Source: Clostridiales bacterium
GTDB lineage: Bacteria > Bacillota_A > Clostridia > Oscillospirales > Oscillospiraceae
Assembly: GCA_019410105.1 (NCBI GenBank)
Contig: DXTB01000005.1
Location: 1-47,500, forward strand
DNA: 47,500 nucleotides
Direction: 5' to 3'
The notes under the pieces were generated by a model. It saw only the letters and a list, made by a program, of their open reading frames with translations, was not told where the DNA came from and made no database searches. Positions within the stretch are counted from its first letter, which is position 1. Every line of letters starts with the position of its first letter. The position numbers and the translations under genes are program-made. Positions 42,544-47,500 of this stretch are shown here, one piece after another.

Positions 42544-42627
42544 GCGCAGCACATGACTTTTTTTACAAAAATTTAGCGATTATTCTGTCGGATATTGACA
42601 AAGTGTGTTAAGATTTGCAAAAATCTA

Positions 42628-42656
42628 TTGTCAAACTGTTAACAATCTTGTATGAT
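42628..42656 (+). promoter_or_regulatory. sigma-A promoter of the second nhaC gene
   Basis: TTGTCA (42628-42633), 17 bp, TATGAT (42651-42656), laid out like the promoter of copy 1. Confidence 0.78.
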
Positions 42657-42663
42657 AGCCCTC

Positions 42664-42694
42664 GAGTCCTTGGGTTGGGGAGCTTTTAGGATTC
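42664..42694 (+). promoter_or_regulatory. conserved 5'-leader hairpin, copy 2
   Basis: GAGTCCT (42664-42670) pairs with AGGATTC (42688-42694); the loop GGGTTGGGGAGC is as in copy 1. One A-U pair of copy 1 is a G-U here, so pairing is kept despite a sequence change. Confidence 0.65.
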
Positions 42695-42716
42695 ACAATT
42701 TCGTAGGAGGGCCATT

Positions 42717-44381
42717 ATGAATTCACCACGTATGAAACGGTTCGGCCAATTCCTGCTGGTCATTTTCGCGCTTGCATGTGTCCTGATGACAGCAGCATTT
42801 GCCGAGGGCGACGTGGAGCATACCAGCTTTGTCTGGGGCACCGTCGCATCCTTGCTCCCGCCGGTGGCGGCCATCGTCCTGGCTTTGATCACCAAGGAAG
42901 TGTATTCGTCTTTGTTCCTGGGCATTATCGTGGGCTGCTTCCTGTATACCAACGGCAGCCCCATTGATGCGTTCCAGGATTTTGTCTCCCGCCTGACATC
43001 CAATGCCGGCGGCAACATGGGCATTCTGATGTTCCTGGTCATTCTGGGCACCATGGTAGCCCTGATGATCCGGGCCGGCGGCTCCAAGGCCTATGGCGAC
43101 TGGGCTGTGAGCCATATCAAGACCAAGTCCGGCGCCCTGTGGTCCACCTTCATCCTGGCCATCGTGCTGGGCGTGGACGACTACTTCAATAACCTGACCA
43201 CCGGTAATGTGATGCGGCCCGTCACCGACGGCCACCACATCTCCCGCGCCAAGCTGTCCTATATGTGCGACGCCACTGCGGCCCCTGTGTGCATTATGAT
43301 GCCCGTCTCCTCCTGGGCGGCGGCTGTCACCGGTATCATCGGCAACGAGGAGGTGGGCTTCCAGATCTTCCTGAAAGCCATCCCCTACAACTATTACGCC
43401 ATTCTGACCCTGGTGTTCATCGTTGTGATGACCTGCCTGAATATCGACTACGGTCCCATGCGCAAGCATGAGAACAACGCCGCCAAGGGCGACCTCTACA
43501 CCACGCCCGAACGCCCCTTTGCCGGTGTGGAAGAGATGAAGTTCAATCCCAATGGCAAGGTCATTGATCTGGTACTGCCGGTGCTTGTGCTGGTGGGGGG
43601 CTGCGTGGGCTCCATGGTCTATGTGGGCTACCAGAACGGCGGCACCGACCTCATCACCGCCTTCGCCAATACCTCCGCCTTTGACGCCCTGCCTCTCGGC
43701 TCCCTGGTTGCCCTGATCTTTACCATGATCTTCTTCATGGTGCGCCGGGCCATGAGCTTCACTGAGCTGATGGACTGCCTGCCCGAGGGCTTCAAGCAGA
43801 TGGTGCCCGCCATCCTGATCCTGTGCCTGGCCTGGACCATCGGCGACGTGACCAAGGCCCTCGGCGCCCCCGAGTTTGTGGCGGACCTGGTGTCCAAGTT
43901 CGGCCCCGGCCTGAAGAACTTCCTGCCCGCCGTGGTATTCCTGATCGCCGCGTTCCTGGGTTTCGCCACCGGCACCTCCTGGGGCACCTTCACCATCCTG
44001 CTGCCCATCGTCATCCCGGTGTTCTCCGGCGGCATTCCCGCTGCCGATCTGACCTCGGAACTGATCAACGGCAACGATATGCTGATGATTGCCATCGCGG
44101 CCACCCTGGGCGGCGCAGTTATGGGCGACCACTGCTCTCCCATCTCCGACACCACGATCATGGCGTCCTCCGGCGCCCAATGCTACCACCTCAACCACGT
44201 GGCGACTCAGCTGCCCTACGCCATGACGGTGGCCGCCGTGTGCTTCGCCAACTACATTCTCGCATCCTTTATTCAGAATGTGGTTATCAATCTGGCCATT
44301 GCCATTGTGTGTATGGTAGTAGTCCTGCTGGTGATCGGCAAGCTGAACCACTCCATGAACCGCCACTCCCAGCGCGACTGA
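42717..44381 (+). CDS. nhaC: NhaC-type Na+/H+ antiporter, copy 2
   Basis: A 554-aa paralogue of the upstream gene, most residues identical by eye; the divergence concentrates in the first 100 residues, the loop near 275-300 and the segment near 395-410. It keeps the N-terminal signal-like segment (MNSPRMKRFGQFLLVIFALACV), VLGVDDYFNNLTTGNVMRPV, FATGTSWGTF and MGDHCSPISDTTIMAS. ATG has GGAGG upstream. It has its own promoter, leader hairpin and terminator, so copies 1 and 2 are separate transcription units and can be tuned apart. A tandem duplication including the leader is the simplest origin. Confidence 0.9.
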   Translation: MNSPRMKRFGQFLLVIFALACVLMTAAFAEGDVEHTSFVWGTVASLLPPVAAIVLALITKEVYSSLFLGIIVGCFLYTNGSPIDAFQDFVSRLTSNAGGNMGILMFLVILGTMVALMIRAGGSKAYGDWAVSHIKTKSGALWSTFILAIVLGVDDYFNNLTTGNVMRPVTDGHHISRAKLSYMCDATAAPVCIMMPVSSWAAAVTGIIGNEEVGFQIFLKAIPYNYYAILTLVFIVVMTCLNIDYGPMRKHENNAAKGDLYTTPERPFAGVEEMKFNPNGKVIDLVLPVLVLVGGCVGSMVYVGYQNGGTDLITAFANTSAFDALPLGSLVALIFTMIFFMVRRAMSFTELMDCLPEGFKQMVPAILILCLAWTIGDVTKALGAPEFVADLVSKFGPGLKNFLPAVVFLIAAFLGFATGTSWGTFTILLPIVIPVFSGGIPAADLTSELINGNDMLMIAIAATLGGAVMGDHCSPISDTTIMASSGAQCYHLNHVATQLPYAMTVAAVCFANYILASFIQNVVINLAIAIVCMVVVLLVIGKLNHSMNRHSQRD

Positions 44382-44399
44382 AATCCGCAGAGCTGATCA

Positions 44400-44433
44400 A
44401 AAATCCCCCGCTCCTTAGAGAGCGGGGGATTTT
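44400..44433. terminator. bidirectional terminator between nhaC copy 2 and DHHW gene
   Basis: A 14-bp stem (44400-44413 with 44420-44433) with flanking A and T runs, between convergent genes ending at 44381 and 44441. Confidence 0.92.
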
Positions 44434-44440
44434 TTGCGGC

Positions 44441-45580
44441 TTATTTCGCAATCCAGAGCAGGTTGCTGTCGGTGACGAAGTTGGGCACGCTGTAGAGCAC
44501 CAGAGCCTGGTCGATGCCGTTCTGGGCGATATAGTCGGCGATGGAGAGCTTGTAGTAGCGCAGATCCACCAGGTGGATCTCAGAGAAGTGGGGGGTGAGG
44601 AAGGGCACCAGGGAGTCGGCGTAGGAGTCCCGGATTATCAGCAGCCTGGGGCCGTCGGGATTGTTGGCGTTCTTTACGACGCCCAAAGGCTGGTTGCCGC
44701 CCAGGAACATGGAGTACTTGTCCTTGACGGAGAGGAAGGAGGTGTCGTAGAGCTGCCGGGGTTCCTCCACCGGGGTGCCCTTGTTGTCGTAGGTGTGACT
44801 CGCCACGGTGATGCCGTCGTCGGGCACGTAGGTAGAGATGGTGTCCGGGCGCACCCACCGCACGCCGGAGGAGGAGAACACGGTGCCGTAGAACGCGGTG
44901 GAGCGGACGGTCTCGGTGTAGTCGTTCAGGGGTACGGGGGTGTAGCCCAGGGCGGTGGCCAGTCCGGTATAGCCGTAGTAAGCCCCCAGGCTGGTCCAGT
45001 GGTGGTCGGTGCGGTAGAAGATGTCCTCGCCCTTGTGCTCCCACAGGGGGGTGTAGAGGTCGGCCCAGGACGCACCGGGCACGGAAGCCTTGGCCTGCTC
45101 CAGAATGGCGGTCTGGCTGGCGTTGGGGGCTCCGGCGGGCAGCCGGTCGGCCCAGATGCAGGCTTGGGTGGGGATCAGGGAGAAGGTCACAGGGATATCC
45201 ACATTTTCCACAAAGTTGTTCACATAATTCAGATTATTCGTCACCTTTTCCCCGTCTGGCTCGTCGAAGCGGGAGATCAGGGTGTCACCGGCGGCAAAAT
45301 AGACATTGTTGTTCTCTTTCTTGCCCAGGACACGCTCGGTGGTGGACTTGAGGGCGATCCAGCCGTCCCGCCCCACAAACTGATCGGTGGTGTAGGTTTC
45401 GAAGTCCTTCATAAACTGCCCGTTCAGCAGGGTTTTGACACTGGGGACGGGGAGCTGCTCCAGGTTGCGGTTCTCCATCTGGGAGAAGGTGCGGTCGGGC
45501 GAGACGGCATTGGCCACCAGGAACACCCCGAGAAAGGCGCAGAACAGGGCGGAGAGGAAGATGCAGTATTTCTTTGTCAT
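44441..45580 (-). CDS. DHHW-family (AlgX/AlgJ-like) extracytoplasmic protein
   Basis: A 379-aa protein with an N-terminal signal anchor (MTKKYCIFLSALFCAFLGVFL...) and an SGNH-like acetyl-handling domain outside. It has the namesake motif RTDHHWTSLG (about 190-199) and RDSYADSLVPF (about 319-329), both typical of DHHW/AlgX/AlgJ-type proteins that act with MBOAT acyltransferases. It starts 15 nt after the MBOAT stop, so the pair is one operon. Probable role: accept acyl groups exported by the MBOAT protein and attach them to a surface polysaccharide. The polymer is not identified. Confidence 0.9.
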   Translation of the reverse strand: MTKKYCIFLSALFCAFLGVFLVANAVSPDRTFSQMENRNLEQLPVPSVKTLLNGQFMKDFETYTTDQFVGRDGWIALKSTTERVLGKKENNNVYFAAGDTLISRFDEPDGEKVTNNLNYVNNFVENVDIPVTFSLIPTQACIWADRLPAGAPNASQTAILEQAKASVPGASWADLYTPLWEHKGEDIFYRTDHHWTSLGAYYGYTGLATALGYTPVPLNDYTETVRSTAFYGTVFSSSGVRWVRPDTISTYVPDDGITVASHTYDNKGTPVEEPRQLYDTSFLSVKDKYSMFLGGNQPLGVVKNANNPDGPRLLIIRDSYADSLVPFLTPHFSEIHLVDLRYYKLSIADYIAQNGIDQALVLYSVPNFVTDSNLLWIAK

Positions 45581-45595
45581 GGCTTGCCTCCTGAG

Positions 45596-46996
45596 TCAGA
45601 ATCGGAAGTAGAGGAAGGGGTTGTAGGTGGCGTCCACCAGGTAGGCGGTGGAGAAGACCAGCCCTGCCAGCAGCAGAATGGGGAGGAGCGCCAGCCTGGG
45701 CTTTTCGGGCAGGCGCTTCCACAGCTTGGCGGCCAGCGGGGTGGAGGCCACAGCGGCGATGATAAGCATGGGGAGAAAAGAGAAAAAATAATACGATACG
45801 TTGTCGTTTGTCAGGCCGCCGCCCAGGCCGAACATGGCCTTGAGGTAGGCTCCCATATGGCCGAAGTCCTCCACGGCGAAGATGGCCCAGCTCACCAGTA
45901 CCAGAAACAGGGTGTATAGGTGCTGGAGGGCGGCGGGAAGCTTCTGGAGGAGCTTGCCCAGGAAAGCCTTTTCCAAAATCAGCAGGACGGCGAAGTAGAG
46001 TCCCCAGATGAGGAAGTTCCAGCTCGCCCCGTGCCAGATGCCGGTGGCCGCCCACACCACCAGAAGGTTGAAAAACAGCCGGGGCTTGCTCACCCGGTTG
46101 CCCCCCAGGGGGATATAGAGGTACTCCCGGAACCAGGTGCCGAGGGAGATGTGCCACCGCCGCCAGAACTCGGTGACCGACTTGGCGATATAGGGGTAGT
46201 TGAAGTTGCGCATGAACTCGAAGCCCAGCATCCGGCCCAGGCCCACAGCCATGTCGGAGTAGCCGGAGAAGTCGAAGTAGAGCTGGAAAGCGAAAGCGGC
46301 CACGCCCAGCCATGCCCCAGCAGTGGTGAGCTCCCTGGCGGGGAGGGCCAGAATGGTATCCCACAGCTTGCCGATGTTGTTGGCCAGCAGGACCTTTTTC
46401 GCCAGGCCCACCACGAAGATCTGCACGCCGGAGGCAAACTGCTCGGGGGAGTGGGTGCGGTGGTCGATCTGGTCGCCCAGATCTTTGTATTTGATGATGG
46501 GACCGGCGATGAGCTGGGGGAAGAGTGTGACGAAGGTGCCGAAGTTGACGAGGCTGCGCTGCACCTTGGCGTCGTCCCGGTACACGTCGATGGTGTAGCT
46601 CATGGTCTGGAAGGTGTAGAAGGAGATGCCGATGGGCAGGCTCAGGCCCAGCTTCGGCATGAAGGAAAAACCGATGGCTTGGAGGCTGCCGGCAACGAAG
46701 TCCCAGTACTTGAAAAAGAACAGCAGAGCCAGATTGAAGATGACCGACGAGGCCACCGCCCACCGGGCCCCCCGGTCGTTGCCCCTGCGCTTGTACTTCT
46801 CCACCAGCATTCCGTGGGTGTAGTCGATGCCGATGGAGAGGAACATGATAAGGATATAGACCGGCTCTCCCCAGGCGTAGAACACCAGGTTGACCAGCAA
46901 CAGCAACAGGTTCCGCCATTTCAAAGGCGTAATATAGTACAGAAATAATACAATGGGGAGATATAAAAACAGGAAATACAGGCTGGAAAAGACCAA
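45596..46996 (-). CDS. MBOAT-family O-acyltransferase (AlgI-like)
   Basis: A 466-aa polytopic membrane O-acyltransferase. The start VFSSLYFLFLYLP (with TTG as Met, 46996) matches the family N-terminus. Later come FYTFQTMSYTIDVYR (about 121-135), FFDFSGYSDMAVGLGRMLGF-type (about 250-268), FWRRWHISLGTWFREYLYIPLGG (about 283-305) and the catalytic-His block GIWHGASWNFLIWG (about 328-341). It transfers acetyl groups across the membrane for polysaccharide modification. It is followed by the DHHW partner. A terminator lies just upstream and no clear promoter fits in the remaining space, so expression may depend on readthrough from the DUF4358 gene. Confidence 0.93.
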   Translation of the reverse strand: MVFSSLYFLFLYLPIVLFLYYITPLKWRNLLLLLVNLVFYAWGEPVYILIMFLSIGIDYTHGMLVEKYKRRGNDRGARWAVASSVIFNLALLFFFKYWDFVAGSLQAIGFSFMPKLGLSLPIGISFYTFQTMSYTIDVYRDDAKVQRSLVNFGTFVTLFPQLIAGPIIKYKDLGDQIDHRTHSPEQFASGVQIFVVGLAKKVLLANNIGKLWDTILALPARELTTAGAWLGVAAFAFQLYFDFSGYSDMAVGLGRMLGFEFMRNFNYPYIAKSVTEFWRRWHISLGTWFREYLYIPLGGNRVSKPRLFFNLLVVWAATGIWHGASWNFLIWGLYFAVLLILEKAFLGKLLQKLPAALQHLYTLFLVLVSWAIFAVEDFGHMGAYLKAMFGLGGGLTNDNVSYYFFSFLPMLIIAAVASTPLAAKLWKRLPEKPRLALLPILLLAGLVFSTAYLVDATYNPFLYFRF

Positions 46997-47030
46997 CGAA
47001 CCACCAACTCTCTTGTGAACTTCAGAAAAA

Positions 47031-47054
47031 GCCCGGCAGGTTGCCCTGCCGGGC
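47031..47054 (-). terminator. terminator/attenuator between DUF4358 and MBOAT genes
   Basis: GCCCGGCAGG (47031-47040) pairs with CCTGCCGGGC (47045-47054); on the minus strand TTTTTC follows. Only about 35 bp separate it from the MBOAT start. Confidence 0.85.
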
Positions 47055-47077
47055 GCCCTTATTATACCCGCAAAAAA

Positions 47078-47487
47078 TTACTTTGTATAGGTGTTAAATG
47101 CGGTTACCGCCTCGTCGGCGTACTCACTGACGGCGAAGAGGATGTAGTTGCCGTTGGTCACCAGCTTATAGTTCTGTACCAGCTCCAACTGCTCAGGCAG
47201 GTACTGGGACCACTGGGCCTCCAGATCATCCTGCCGTTTCTCCACGGCGGCCTTCACGGTATCCATCTTGCCGTCCTTCACCTTGGCGATAAAGAACTCG
47301 GTGGCCTGCACATTGACCATGGGCATCTTGCAGAGATAGCTGTCCAAATCAGCGGGATCAATGCCGTACAAGGCGGTCAGAGTGGCATCGTCCAGGTCGG
47401 TTAGGGAGGGAATGTCCAGCTTGGAGATGTCATTCCAGGTGGACTGCACCGCGCCCACCTGGGGCTCCGGCTCCACCGGCTCAGGGG
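47078..47487 (-). CDS. DUF4358-type lipoprotein (N-terminus beyond window)
   Basis: About 136 visible residues of the C-terminal part. It begins in a Pro/Glu-rich linker (APEPVEPEPQVG), typical after a lipobox, then LDDATLTALYGIDPADLDSYLCKMP, NVQATEFFIAKVKDGKMDTVKAAVEKRQDD and EQLELVQNYKLVTNGNYILFAVSEYAD, the pattern of DUF4358 (clostridial lipoproteins of unknown role) by eye. Start, signal peptide and promoter are outside the window or replaced by adapter sequence. The neighbouring MBOAT/DHHW genes suggest an envelope role; this is inference. Confidence 0.75.
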
Positions 47488-47500
47488 CTGTCTCTTATAC
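47488..47500. other. probable Tn5/Nextera mosaic-end adapter remnant
   Basis: The final 13 bases, CTGTCTCTTATAC, equal the first 13 bases of the transposase mosaic end used in Nextera libraries. They are likely uncut adapter at a contig end and should not be read as part of the lipoprotein gene. Confidence 0.8.

Noticed and set aside
45285..46919. Arg/Gly/His-rich frame overlapping the MBOAT and DHHW genes
   Set aside because: It is a frame shadow of both genes with no domain; MBOAT and DHHW motifs are intact in their own frames.

Overview
The window looks like the chromosome of a GC-rich, anaerobic, spore-forming Clostridia member, probably a gut Oscillospiraceae-type amino-acid fermenter that makes butyrate. 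The grounds are the clostridial ornithine-oxidation genes, crt-hbd-bcd-etfBA, a glycine-riboswitch-controlled glycine cleavage operon, a SpoVB-type flippase, a collagen-like (exosporium-type) protein and the small clostridial family DUF6514. The genus cannot be fixed from sequence alone.

Layout. 1-0.6 kb: start of a collagen-like protein, cut off by the left edge. 0.8-14.8 kb, all on the minus strand: a complete oxidative ornithine pathway. Read 5' to 3' it is a sigma-54 activator, a sigma-54 (-24/-12) promoter, ord, ortA, ortB, oraS, oraE, an ArcD-like antiporter, a GlmL/MutL-like ATPase, ornithine racemase, arginase, a YkvI-type membrane protein and a solo AraC DNA-binding domain. 14.8-18.06 kb: an AT-richer patch next to tRNA-Leu(UAG). 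It holds an unrecognised possible nuclease, a toxin/immunity-like pair and many strong hairpins, including two copies of one palindrome with compensatory changes. 18.2-21.8 kb: pyridoxal kinase, a Gfo/Idh oxidoreductase and a SpoVB/MATE-like flippase. 22.2-27.3 kb: crt-hbd-bcd-etfB-etfA. 27.4-30.1 kb: an EamA permease, an SNF transporter and DUF6514. 30.3-36.15 kb: gcvT-gcvH-gcvPA-gcvPB-lpdA behind a tandem glycine riboswitch. 36.1-37.8 kb: a membrane Fe-S protein with a ferredoxin, then a lipoprotein. 38-40.7 kb: a PepV-like dipeptidase with a YheO-type regulator, and a divergent NiaR. 40.8-44.4 kb: two tandem NhaC antiporters, each behind the same short hairpin leader. 44.4-47.5 kb: an MBOAT/DHHW O-acylation pair and a DUF4358 lipoprotein cut by the right edge.

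How it fits together. Arginase makes L-ornithine; racemase, the B12/PLP aminomutase, dehydrogenase and thiolase turn it into acetyl-CoA and D-alanine with NAD(P)H release. The bcd-etf branch can re-oxidise NADH while making butyryl-CoA from acetyl-CoA-derived intermediates; no acetoacetyl-CoA thiolase is present here. The gcv operon uses or supplies glycine carbon. The amino-acid permeases and Na+/H+ antiporters suit an amino-acid-fermenting, Na+-cycling life.

The last 13 bases match the start of the Tn5/Nextera mosaic end, so the extreme right end is probably adapter, not genome.
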